A stretch of DNA of 46,160 nt from Bacillota bacterium (lineage in GTDB: Bacteria > Bacillota > Limnochordia > Limnochordales > DUMU01): the NCBI GenBank assembly GCA_012839805.1, contig DUMU01000017.1, positions 1 to 46,160 on the forward strand. Reading direction: 5' to 3'. The translations under genes were made by a program, and so were the position numbers. Shown here piece after piece: positions 15,706-23,597 of this stretch. The first letter of the stretch is position 1, and every line of letters starts with the position of its first letter. The notes beneath the pieces were generated by a model that worked only from the letters and a program-made list of their open reading frames with translations, did not search any database and was not told the origin of the DNA.

Positions 15706-17833
15706 TCAGCCTGGTCCGGTCCTTTGGTCTTTCTGTTCGTTAGAGTCGAGCTCACTCACCAGATACCACTGGCCGACATACATCACCTCCTCCTTACCTT
15801 CGACCGCCGGAACGGTCAGCGTCACGCGGACTAGAGAATTAAGGTTGATCCCATTGCTTTCATCCTCACCCGCCAGGTTAGAAGCAAACCTGCCGGTGGC
15901 AGCTTCAACTAACGGGACAAGCAGGGTCTGTTTACCAGAGCCGTTACGTAACAGCGGCAGCGTGTCACCGGCTCTCCCGTCTCGTCGACCACTCGTCCGG
16001 CTTGCTTCCAGCTTTCGAGCCTGCCCTTGACGAAGCGGTAAAGATCCTCGTACACCCTTCTACCCGGGCCGCCTGGCATTCGCGCCATCTGGGCAAGGTC
16101 ATTGACGTTCTGGTAATAAGCGAGCACTGCCTCCCGCATATATCCGTACCTATCGCCGGCCTCGAAGTACTCGTACAGGCGCTGACGCCGTTCGGCGTCT
16201 TGGACCACATTGGCATCCAGCTCGATTTCAATCCCCATCTCATACCGTCTGGCCAGCATCGCGGTCTGCCGCAGGCGGGTGAGTCGACTCTTGGGCGAGC
16301 TGCCCGGCGGGGGTACTTCCTCGCGCGGCATGAAATAGTAGTTGGGTTGCAGCATGGCAGCATCAAATCCCCACTCTCGCCAGTGGCGTATCCGCTGGCC
16401 CGGAAGTGGGGGATCCAGTAAAACCGGCTTCCTCTTTCGTGAACTATCTGCGCCACCTGCTTTACCAGCGCCTGATCATCGGCCTTTTCCGATACCCCTT
16501 CTTCGAACCAGTAGAAACCCGCCAGTTCCAGCCGGCGAAAGCCGGCCTGTTGCCAGCGGGCGAGGATCTCGTCGATCATCCACTCCAGGACGATGCGGCG
16601 TTCTTGGAGAGTGCCGGAGAAGCGGTTCCTGCTGCCGTCCCTGGTTATGACCAAACCATTGGATTCGAAATACTGCCGGGCCCCGGGATCCTCGTCGATT
16701 CCCGACCAAAACTCGGTCTGTTTTGGATTTGGTGATGGCAATGCCAGGATGACTTTTACTTTGTGCCCGGCGTCGCCGAGGCGGTCGCCGGCCCAAGCTG
16801 TGCTCTGCTCCAACGAGGCCAGCGGTCCGTCCGGAGCGAAGCAGGTGTCGACGAGCCAGAGCCAATCGGCAAAGACCGAGCCTGGATTACTGAAAGTGTG
16901 GAAGAACCGTCCCGAGGGCGCGGCTGCTACAGGGGCAAAGAGAACCGTATCGAAAAGCCAATCCTGGGGTTCCCAGAGCGGTTCTTGGTTGACAGCAGGA
17001 TCTTCTTCATCAGCTGGTTTTCCAAAGGTGATGTAGGGGAGTAGCTGCTGCATGTCCCAGCGAACCGGAGGATACAGAGGTAAAAGGACAATATCATGGA
17101 CACTACCCGTCGTCTCTCCCGGCGTGCGGTAAGGGCCGATCGGCGCGAGATCAAATTGATCCCCTTTCGGCCAGGGCGGCAATCCCGCGTGGGCCGGGGA
17201 ACCGGGAACTGGGGGCGGTTCGGTCGTGCTGGCGCTGCTGCTGGTGCTGGTGTTAGCGTCGCTCTGGCCGGAAAAGATCCCATCGACCTCGATCTCGTCT
17301 ATGAACAGACTGATCTCGAGGGGCAGGTGGACCCGCACGTAGCGGGCCGTTACCGGCCGGGGAGCCGATCCGGGCAATGTATACGTGACTCGCCGGGGAG
17401 TCGCCCTTTCGGAGGGAGCAGGAGCAGGGGGGTATATGACATCCCACACTGCCCAGTGCTTGCCGTCTTCAGACAGACCGGCCGCGATGTATATCGGTGG
17501 CATTATGCCCACGGCCGGGTGGTGGAGCATGCCGATGGTTACGCCGTAGACTGTCTCTACCCGGCCAAGGTCTATAACGATGTCCACCGCTTGGCCCTTA
17601 GAGACATGGTAACCGCTCCACGCAGGGCTCAAGTATGATGCACTGCCCTTTCGGCCGTCCGTCAGTTCAGCATGGCGAGTGTCAGGGTAATTGGGTTCCG
17701 CCGAGGGGGAGATAGTGTATGGTCGTCCTTGAGCAAGATTGGCGGCATGGATCGCATGACTTCCAACTCCGACTGCCGTGACCACAAGCAAGACGGTCGC
17801 TGCTATCCCCTTCGCGCTTATATGCCCGGCCAT
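15706..17833 (-). pseudogene. DUF4855 family protein with N-terminal discoidin-like domain (copy 3), two frameshifts
   Basis: The first frame starts at ATG 17833 behind GGGGGAG, with a signal peptide (IAATVLLVVTAVGVGSHAI). Next is a discoidin (F5/8 C)-like domain at about 30-170 (NLAQGRPYTISPSAEPNYPD, VDIVIDLGRVETVYGVTIG, TARYVRVHLPLEISLFIDEI), then DUF4855 (HDIVLLPLYPP to FYWIPHF). At about 16402 the frame breaks. The remainder (REWGFDAAMLQPNYYF, GIEIELDA, YRFVKGR) continues in a second frame. Adding one base in the GGG/CCC run gives HFPGQRIRHW, exactly the spacing seen in the other two copies. A second break near 15963-15970 moves to a third frame that stays open to the TGA at 15706 and ends VMYVGQWYLVSELDS. 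Both are apparent one-base deletions, so sequencing error is as likely as true decay. Confidence 0.75.
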
Positions 17834-18061
17834 CCGTCTCCCCCTCTCCAGGCGACAGGTCCTACCTACCGTGTAGCGCTCACCTACTGATCAGACAAGT
17901 GGAAAAACGGCGGCAAAACAGATTCCCAGCGGTCACCCCCGCTCGGACAGGAAACCGGATAAGCAGCGGTGGAAAGGGGAGCGACCGGGAGCCTAAAAGG
18001 GAGTGATGCGAAAGCAGGGGAGCTAGAATAGGGAAGACCGAATAGGGGAGACAAGGTACAA
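17834..18061. other. Divergent promoter region between DUF4855 copy 3 and the toroid protein gene
   Basis: About 230 bases with no gene. On the minus strand TTGTCT followed after 17 bases by TACACG (around 17868-17896) is a weak promoter candidate for the 17833 gene. On the plus strand TAGAAT (18024-18029) could be a -10 element for the gene at 18062, but no matching -35 is seen. Both assignments are weak. Confidence 0.3.
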
Positions 18062-20443
18062 GTGGGAGTGGAGCTGTGGCGTACTGTTCACGCTGGTTTG
18101 TACGGTGAGGAGGGCTCCAACACCGGCGAGTACTATCCGCCTGATCACCTGTATGTGGTGGGGGACCGAGCCCGTGACCTGCAGTTCGGCATCGTACGGG
18201 AAACGGCGGCAGTGGTCCAGAGCGCCTGGGCGACGGAGGCCTTCCGGATCGTTCCCTTCTTGCAGGTGGGGGAGGAGATCGTGGCGGGAGCAACCGATCC
18301 CGCCCGCTTCTATTTCACTCCGGAACGGGTAGCCATCGATGCGACGGGCCAGGAAAACGGCCGCCAGAGCGGCCAGGAGGTCGAAATCAGCCTGGTGGCC
18401 AGGGGAGTGGCCGGGCTCGGGGAGCCTCTTCCGGGCAGCCCGACGAACGGTCGCGTACCTTGGGAATTACAAGTGGGCTACACCTACGATGCGAGGCTCG
18501 GGACGCTCGCGGTTTTCGTGCGGCCGCAAGTTCACGGGCGCACCGCGTGCCATCCGGAGGGCAACCCGGGTGGGGAACGCTGCGTCAGAACTCTTTTCGG
18601 GCTGAGGGTGGACTGGAGCGAGTCCTGGCAACGGCGGGCGCGCCGCGCCGTCTACTCACCGCTAGGGGCGATGGTGGGCGTTCCCGAGCAACCGGGGGTG
18701 TCGGTAGCGGTAACCGACCGGAGCGTCACGGCCCTGGGCGAGTACCCGCAGGGTGAAGGTCTTTTGATCGTACTTCACTTCAGTTTCCCCGGCCGCCGGG
18801 ATCGCCGGGGCGAGTTTCGAAGCCCCCTCGAAGCGATCATCGACGGGCTCAGACTTTCATTTAGACTCGGCAGCATCGTCCCTGCAGAGGGTCGTACCGT
18901 TCACAACGGCCTGCCGGTCATCACGGATTGGACACAAGCCACCGGATGGATACACCTCGAACCTCCCGGCTCGTACGGCAACTTACCGGCCGGTGAGGGC
19001 GGGCGAGATGGCCTCCCCGAGGAAATCACCGTTCACCGCTGGGTTGAACCGGCCCCTTCCTTTCCGCGGCTGCCGGCCGGCGGTGACGTGCGGGTTGTCT
19101 GCCCCCCCGCTCCTCCCGGGCGGTATCGCCTGGTATGCGAGATCAAGGGGAAATCCGGGTGGTTGCGATTGGCGTTCCCCTTCCGGTACTGGCCGCAGGC
19201 ACTCCGCCAGCCGGCGGCGGCCCAGTTCGCCCAGCTCTTGCTCACTTCGTGCCTCGAGGCAGATTTCGTGGTGGCTTACAACTTCGTTCACCCGCGGCGG
19301 ATCTACGTGGGGACAGAGCGGGATGACGTGCTGGCGGAGGCCGGGCGTCTCGCGATGCTTCTTTTTCGGGAGCTCGGTGACGAAGACCTGCGGGCTCTGG
19401 CGTGGGCCATGGCCGAGCAGCTCCTCGCCCATCAGCAGCCGGACGGCGGTTTCACCTTCGGCGTTTCGGCCAACGGCTTCCGGGCCGACTATAGCGACAC
19501 GGACGCGGATGCGGTTCAGTTCTTGTTGATGCTGGCCGGTGATGAGGAACTCGATCCGCTCCGCCGCCAGGTGTACCGGCAGGCGGCGGAACGGGCCGCA
19601 CACTTCATCTGCACCTACCAGGATCCGGAAGGCTTCTTTTGGGGACGGGTCGACCGGCCGGGCAAGAGAAGCTACGGGCAGCAGCCGTGGTTCACGAGCT
19701 ATGCGGTGGTCGCTTGCCTGGAGGTGGCGCAAGGATCGGCGGCGGGGGTGGCAAACGGCTTGATCAGCGCGGCAAGACGGGGGCTTGAGTGGCTCTGTTC
19801 TGTTCAGGCCGAGGACGGTCATTTCCGCTTCGACACGGAAGGGCCTTACGCCGACTATGACGACCTGAGCAACACGTCGGTCGCCGTTTGGGCGTTGTGT
19901 CGTGCTCTTCGGCTCTTGCCGCGGGCGGCGGGGGGAAACATGGAACAGGATACCGAGCGGGAAAGATGGTGGCAGGCCGCCCAACGGGGTATGAAGTATC
20001 TCCTCGGCCTTGAGTCGGCGAAGCACCCGGGGCAGTTCACCGGCCGGCAAACTCGTGGGGTGGAAAAGCTGGTTTACGATTATCGCCTCGGCTCGGCCTT
20101 CCAGAGCTACCTGGAGGCCAGCCGGGAGTGGCAGAGGGGGGTCAAACCCGAAACCGAGCCCGAACCGGCCGCGGCGCTCTATCGCTATTTGAACCACCTG
20201 CGGAGCATCCAGGGCCGGGGTACGCTCACCGGTGGTTGGGGGAGCGTTTTCCGGGTGGACCGGCAGGAGTATGCGGCAAAGCACGAGTGGTTTGAGACCG
20301 GAAGCGCCTGGCAGGAGTACGTCTTCCTCGGCTGGCAGGGAAAGCTGATTGAGCTCATGCTCGGCGTCGACGGGAGGTTGCCGCCCGTCACCCTGCCGGG
20401 GGCGGCTAGCCCCAGCACGGTGAACGGCATCCAGAGGGATTAA
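18062..20443 (+). CDS. Large protein with alpha/alpha-toroid-like domain (putative glycan-active protein, family not recognised)
   Basis: A 793-residue protein with no signal peptide or membrane segment. The N-terminal third is beta-rich and resembles sugar-binding beta-sandwich domains ([34 protein letters not shown]). From about 390 to 770 it is helical, with motifs seen in alpha-toroid enzymes (terpenoid cyclase, squalene-hopene and glycosidase toroids): [80 protein letters not shown]. The QxxDGxF repeats recall QW-like repeats, and the placement beside glycan genes favours a polysaccharide lyase or hydrolase-like role; this is inference. The GTG start at 18062 has AAGG six bases upstream. 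Confidence 0.7.
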   Translation: MGVELWRTVHAGLYGEEGSNTGEYYPPDHLYVVGDRARDLQFGIVRETAAVVQSAWATEAFRIVPFLQVGEEIVAGATDPARFYFTPERVAIDATGQENGRQSGQEVEISLVARGVAGLGEPLPGSPTNGRVPWELQVGYTYDARLGTLAVFVRPQVHGRTACHPEGNPGGERCVRTLFGLRVDWSESWQRRARRAVYSPLGAMVGVPEQPGVSVAVTDRSVTALGEYPQGEGLLIVLHFSFPGRRDRRGEFRSPLEAIIDGLRLSFRLGSIVPAEGRTVHNGLPVITDWTQATGWIHLEPPGSYGNLPAGEGGRDGLPEEITVHRWVEPAPSFPRLPAGGDVRVVCPPAPPGRYRLVCEIKGKSGWLRLAFPFRYWPQALRQPAAAQFAQLLLTSCLEADFVVAYNFVHPRRIYVGTERDDVLAEAGRLAMLLFRELGDEDLRALAWAMAEQLLAHQQPDGGFTFGVSANGFRADYSDTDADAVQFLLMLAGDEELDPLRRQVYRQAAERAAHFICTYQDPEGFFWGRVDRPGKRSYGQQPWFTSYAVVACLEVAQGSAAGVANGLISAARRGLEWLCSVQAEDGHFRFDTEGPYADYDDLSNTSVAVWALCRALRLLPRAAGGNMEQDTERERWWQAAQRGMKYLLGLESAKHPGQFTGRQTRGVEKLVYDYRLGSAFQSYLEASREWQRGVKPETEPEPAAALYRYLNHLRSIQGRGTLTGGWGSVFRVDRQEYAAKHEWFETGSAWQEYVFLGWQGKLIELMLGVDGRLPPVTLPGAASPSTVNGIQRD

Positions 20444-20483
20444 AGAACCCGGGGCGAACTGTTACCGCACGGAGATGATTGCC

Positions 20484-21437
20484 GTGCCCCGGAGAAAAGG
20501 CACTACTACATATTCTTTTGGGGTGTCCCGGCGGGAAGGGCACGATGCCTCCGCCTTCTACGGCCGGAGCCTCTACGGCAAAGGGCCTCTTCCGCTGGTG
20601 GTTCCCGGCCTGGAACTGGATGTTGAGACCGCTGGTGACGGGCGGGCGTCGGAGGTTCAACCTCCCCAGCCCCCGCCCGCCCCCCGCCCGCTCGACGAAT
20701 GGGCAGACCGGATCTACTGCCATACCTCGGAGCGGATGGTTCACCTGCCGGACAATAGTGTGGCGCTGGCTTTCACTTCTCCCCCCTACAACTCGGGGAA
20801 GGAATATGACGAGGACTTCGACCTCCCGGAATATCTGGGGCTGATCGGGAGGGTGGCGGTCGAGGTTCACCGGGTGCTCGTGCCGGGAGGCCGGTACGTG
20901 GTCAACATCGCTAACCTCGGTCGCAAACCTTACATACCCATGCATGCGTATTTCTACGCCGTGCATATGGCCGCCGGCTTGTTGCCGGCCGGGGAGATCA
21001 TCTGGCAGAAAAGCCGCGGCATGAATGGCAGTTGCGCCTGGGGAAGCTGGCGGTCGGCGAAGGCGCCCCGGCTGCGGGATGTTCACGAGTATTTGCTGGT
21101 GTTCGTTAAGGAGACGTTCGGCCGTCCGGACCGGGGAGTGTCCGACATCTCGGCGGAGGAGTTCATGGCGGCTACCCTGTCCGTTTGGGAACTTCCTGCG
21201 GAATCCGCCCGGCGGGTGGGTCACCCCGCTCCCTTCCCGTTGGAACTGGCAAGCCGCGTCATCAGCCTATACTCGTATCGAGGAGACGTGGTGCTCGATC
21301 CCTTCTGCGGGTCGGGAACGACGTGTGTGGCGGCCAAGCGCCTCGGCCGTCACTACGTCGGCTATGACATCGTGCCGGAGTACTGCGAGCTGGCCCGGCG
21401 GCGACTCGCCGGCATCCCGGAGGATGAACGCGGGTAA
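20484..21437 (+). CDS. Orphan beta-class site-specific DNA methyltransferase
   Basis: A methyltransferase of about 317 residues with the beta-class motif order: catalytic motif IV first (TSPPYN, about residues 98-103), the target-recognition region next, and SAM-binding motif I last (DPFCGSGTT, about 271-279) followed by GRHYVGYDI. The SPPY form is usual for N4-cytosine enzymes but also occurs in adenine enzymes, so the modified base is not settled. An N-terminal segment [18 protein letters not shown] precedes the core. ATG 20475 has no spaced ribosome site, whereas GTG 20484 has GGAG nine bases upstream; I chose the latter. No restriction endonuclease gene is adjacent, so it looks like an orphan methylase with a regulatory or protective role. 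Confidence 0.9.
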   Translation: MPRRKGTTTYSFGVSRREGHDASAFYGRSLYGKGPLPLVVPGLELDVETAGDGRASEVQPPQPPPAPRPLDEWADRIYCHTSERMVHLPDNSVALAFTSPPYNSGKEYDEDFDLPEYLGLIGRVAVEVHRVLVPGGRYVVNIANLGRKPYIPMHAYFYAVHMAAGLLPAGEIIWQKSRGMNGSCAWGSWRSAKAPRLRDVHEYLLVFVKETFGRPDRGVSDISAEEFMAATLSVWELPAESARRVGHPAPFPLELASRVISLYSYRGDVVLDPFCGSGTTCVAAKRLGRHYVGYDIVPEYCELARRRLAGIPEDERG

Positions 21438-21474
21438 CAGTCCGGCTGCGCTCTGGCCATGCCGGTGAGGCGAG

Positions 21475-22044
21475 TTACGTCCGGCCGGAGCTAGCCAGAT
21501 CCGGGCGAGGCTCCAGGCGGAGCTCAAGGCAGACGATCTCGGTTTCGCCCGCGGGCAAACGTTGCCGCACGGTACGGACAGGCCGAAAGCCCCGCCGCTG
21601 CCACCACCCCAGGGTGTGGGTATTGGTGGCGACCACGCCGATACGCACCACCGGCCAGCGCCGGTCGTCGCAGAAGTAAGCAAGTAAAGCGTCAAGTGTT
21701 TCTGTTCCATACCCCTGCCCTTGAAGATCTCCCCGGATGATGAGCAACCCGAGCCACGGAAGATGATCGGAGGGGTTCTCTTCCAGGAAGTCGGTCAGGC
21801 CGATAGGTGCTCCGTCTGGCTTACGCCATATCGCCCACATGTGCCGCCCTGGCGTCCGGGAGGCAACCTGCCAATCACGCTGGAACTGTGCCAGGCTGTA
21901 GCCGCCCGGGCCCTCGGTCATCCGGACGTAATCCGGATTGGTGGAGAACACCACCAGGAGCTGCGGGAGCAGGTCGGCCGTGGCGCGGGTTAGGAAGAGG
22001 CGCGGCGTTTCAAGCACATGTTCGAGATCCAACGAGGAGGGCAT
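21475..22044 (-). CDS. GNAT family N-acetyltransferase (RimJ/RimL-like)
   Basis: A 189-residue acyltransferase of the Acetyltransf_3 kind. It begins with ETPRLFLTRATADLLPQLL, the usual first strand and helix, and carries IGLTDFLE, LPWLGLLIIRGDLQGQGYGTE (the acetyl-CoA binding QxxGxG/A loop) and VVATNTHTLGWWQRRGFRP. It would transfer an acetyl group from acetyl-CoA to a small-molecule amine or a protein N terminus; the substrate is unknown. The ribosome site before ATG 22044 is weak. A perfect -10 hexamer lies about 43 bases upstream. It converges on the methyltransferase gene. Confidence 0.9.
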   Translation of the reverse strand: MPSSLDLEHVLETPRLFLTRATADLLPQLLVVFSTNPDYVRMTEGPGGYSLAQFQRDWQVASRTPGRHMWAIWRKPDGAPIGLTDFLEENPSDHLPWLGLLIIRGDLQGQGYGTETLDALLAYFCDDRRWPVVRIGVVATNTHTLGWWQRRGFRPVRTVRQRLPAGETEIVCLELRLEPRPDLASSGRT

Positions 22045-22086
22045 GCCCGGTCAACCCTTTCAGGTAGCCTTTTGCCTTTTGACGCC

Positions 22087-22092
22087 ATTATA
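22087..22092 (-). promoter_or_regulatory. Probable -10 element (TATAAT) for the GNAT gene
   Basis: On the minus strand TAGTATAAT gives a perfect TATAAT 43 bases before the acetyltransferase start. No good -35 hexamer is found at 16-18 bases. Confidence 0.45.
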
Positions 22093-22206
22093 CTAGCCGG
22101 ATATCAGCCAGTAGTTCCGACAGCCTATAGCAACCGTTGGCGTTATACCAGCCGGCCCCGTCTCCATACCTTTTTGCAGGAACGATACCAAAGAAAAGAG
22201 AAATGA

Positions 22207-22758
22207 ATGGCTGACTGCCCGGGGAAGACACCCCTCACAAAAAACGCCGGCAGAGCCAGTTCACCAAAGGGGGAGACACCCATCGCCAAAAACGTAATGG
22301 TGCTGGACGCCCACTTGAACCCATTACACCCAACCTACCCGAGAAGGGCTAGACACTTGGTAAAGCGCGGGCGGGCCGAGTGGGTCGACGATACCACAAT
22401 TCGCATGCTCTCGGATCCGCCCCAAGAAGAGAGGGCGAAAGCCATGCCAGAAAACGAAGCAACCGCTCGTGAGGAGTGGGTTGAGTACCTGAAGGGCTTG
22501 GCCGACAAGTTGACGGCCAACGACGGGGTGGCTATGGCGGCCATCGAGGCTATCCGGTCGCTCGCCGGGTCGCCCTCGTTGGGCGATAAGCCGTCGATGG
22601 CCGTCGGCAAGATTGTCGAAGCCAGCCAGAAAGCAAAGGGCGACGTTTTACGCAGCTTGACCGAATTTCTCCACCGGCAGGTCGCCCTGGGTAAGCTCCT
22701 GGAACGCATAGAAGCGCAGCCCATCGATCCTGTCGTCAAGGCTAACATGCTGAAATAA
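22207..22758 (+). CDS. Stand-alone RRXRR-type protein (IscB N-terminal-like domain)
   Basis: A 183-residue protein. Residues about 26-70 (NVMVLDAHLNPLHPTYPRRA, then RHLVKRGRAEWVDDTTIRML) match the RRXRR domain found at the N terminus of IscB and related RNA-guided nucleases: a short beta hairpin, PxxPRRAR, then a basic strand. The HNH and RuvC nuclease parts of IscB are absent. Instead a helical domain of about 110 residues follows (EWVEYLKGLADKLTANDGVA, SQKAKGDVLRSLTEFLHR). It may bind RNA or DNA; that is inference from the domain. The start is unclear: the frame opens at ATG 22207, but GGGGGAG with correct spacing precedes ATC 22282 (ATC GCC AAA AAC), where an ATG would make a natural start. 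A strong terminator and a possible structured RNA follow. Confidence 0.68.
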   Translation: MADCPGKTPLTKNAGRASSPKGETPIAKNVMVLDAHLNPLHPTYPRRARHLVKRGRAEWVDDTTIRMLSDPPQEERAKAMPENEATAREEWVEYLKGLADKLTANDGVAMAAIEAIRSLAGSPSLGDKPSMAVGKIVEASQKAKGDVLRSLTEFLHRQVALGKLLERIEAQPIDPVVKANMLK

Positions 22759-22760
22759 AT

Positions 22761-22905
22761 AGCGCAGGCGGTTGCCCGCGGGAAGGAGTATGACGCCCCA
22801 AAGTCCGGCGCGGAATCCGGGGAGACCTGAAGTTAATGGGCAGGGATAGGTGCGAGGTCGATAGATCCAGAGGCCCGGCGTTCGCCGGGCCTGCTCTTTT
22901 GCGCT
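22761..22905 (+). ncRNA. Possible structured RNA downstream of the RRXRR gene
   Basis: Several pairings nest in one 145-base stretch: AGCGCA (22761-22766) with TGCGCT (22900-22905) closes the region. Inside are GCGG-TTGC-CCGC (22768-22779), CCCC/GGGG (22796-22799 with 22819-22822), GACCT/AGGTC (22824-22828 with 22855-22859) and the strong terminal hairpin at 22871-22892. It begins two bases after the stop of the RRXRR gene, and no open frame explains it. Short stems arise easily in GC-rich DNA, so this is a candidate only. Confidence 0.35.
22871..22900 (+). terminator. Rho-independent terminator after the RRXRR gene
   Basis: AGGCCCGGC (22871-22879) pairs perfectly with GCCGGGCCT (22884-22892) around a GTTC loop, followed by GCTCTTTT. 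A 9-bp GC-rich stem with a T-run fits a factor-independent terminator on the plus strand. Confidence 0.75.
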
Positions 22906-22960
22906 CATGTGCTGTGGGGAGCGCCGGTACCCTGTGCCCCGGACGAGAACGACGGATGCC

Positions 22961-22986
22961 AACCGAACCAGGGTAACCGAACCAGG
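22961..22986. repeat. Direct repeat AACCGAACCAGG x2 upstream of the small secreted protein gene
   Basis: A 12-base sequence occurs at 22961-22972 and 22975-22986, a 14-base period. It lies about 75 bases before ATG 23060, where a regulator could act. The rest of 22906-23059 shows no gene and no clear promoter. Confidence 0.45.
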
Positions 22987-23059
22987 ACCTCCCCAACTTC
23001 CGGCGAAGGAGCGAGATTGAACGGGGTCACAAGGAACGAATAAGTGGGGAGGCGGTTCC

Positions 23060-23482
23060 ATGTTCAAAAAGAAGGTCGTACTGGCATCCGTAACCGCGTT
23101 GCTGGTTGTCTTTCTTTTCGGGGGCGTTCGGTTGTGGGGCGTCTCATCCTCGGGATTGGCGGATACGGCAGCCGACTCGCCCGTCACGGAACCGGTGGTA
23201 ACAAAGATCGTGGGACCCGTAGCAGCAGAGAGGACGGCAGCGGACGCGACCGTCAGGGTATCAGTGATTACCGGAGACGCCACCCATCAGGAGGCACGGG
23301 TGTTTTACGTAGACCCATATGAACTGGAACGGTTTGCGGAGGCCGACAGAGCTAGACCTTTCTTCGAAGCCTGGTACGGAACGCCGGGAGGAACACAGTT
23401 TAGGGTGTTTCTCAGCCGCGAGAGCATCCGGGAGATATGGGTCCTTCCTCCGGGAGTTGATGGTCCGGTCGGATTGCACTAA
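23060..23482 (+). CDS. Small exported or membrane-anchored protein of unknown function (140 aa)
   Basis: I do not recognise a family. GGGGAGG precedes the ATG at good spacing. The N terminus (MFKKKVVLASVTALLVVFLF) is a typical signal peptide or single membrane anchor. The rest is a short Ala/Thr/Val-rich linker and a compact C-terminal part with TVRVSVITGD, ARVFYVDPYELERFAEADRA and GGTQFRVFLSRESIREIWVL, probably a small alpha/beta domain outside the membrane. It is flanked by the direct repeat upstream and a long inverted repeat downstream, so it is probably transcribed alone. Confidence 0.7.
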   Translation: MFKKKVVLASVTALLVVFLFGGVRLWGVSSSGLADTAADSPVTEPVVTKIVGPVAAERTAADATVRVSVITGDATHQEARVFYVDPYELERFAEADRARPFFEAWYGTPGGTQFRVFLSRESIREIWVLPPGVDGPVGLH

Positions 23483-23530
23483 GGTCGGTACGGCCCGACC
23501 AGAGCGGTCGCGGTTGCCCTGGGCCGGGGG

Positions 23531-23563
23531 GGGCGGCCGCCCTCCACCGAGGGGCGGCCGCCC
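23531..23563. repeat. Duplicated 12-bp palindrome GGGCGGCCGCCC forming a large hairpin
   Basis: The self-complementary 12-mer GGGCGGCCGCCC occurs at 23531-23542 and 23552-23563. The two copies can pair with each other into a 12-bp stem or fold separately. It lies between convergent genes (23060 plus and 25138 minus) and probably ends transcription from both sides, although no T-tract follows. Confidence 0.55.
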
Positions 23564-23597
23564 TGCCCTGGCTGCAGCCGGTGGCCGGGCCGCGAAC

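Noticed and set aside
15634-17638. Plus-strand frames across the frameshifted DUF4855 gene
   Set aside because: They are antisense to regions with clear DUF4855 and discoidin-like motifs.
18983-20284. 433-codon minus-strand open frame opposite the toroid-like protein gene
   Set aside because: It lies fully antisense to a protein with clear domain-like repeats; its Arg/Pro/Gly-rich product is typical of shadow frames in GC-rich DNA.
22079-22094. TTGACG followed by TATACT as a plus-strand promoter for the RRXRR gene
   Set aside because: The two hexamers are only four bases apart, far too close; the same bases give a perfect TATAAT on the minus strand.
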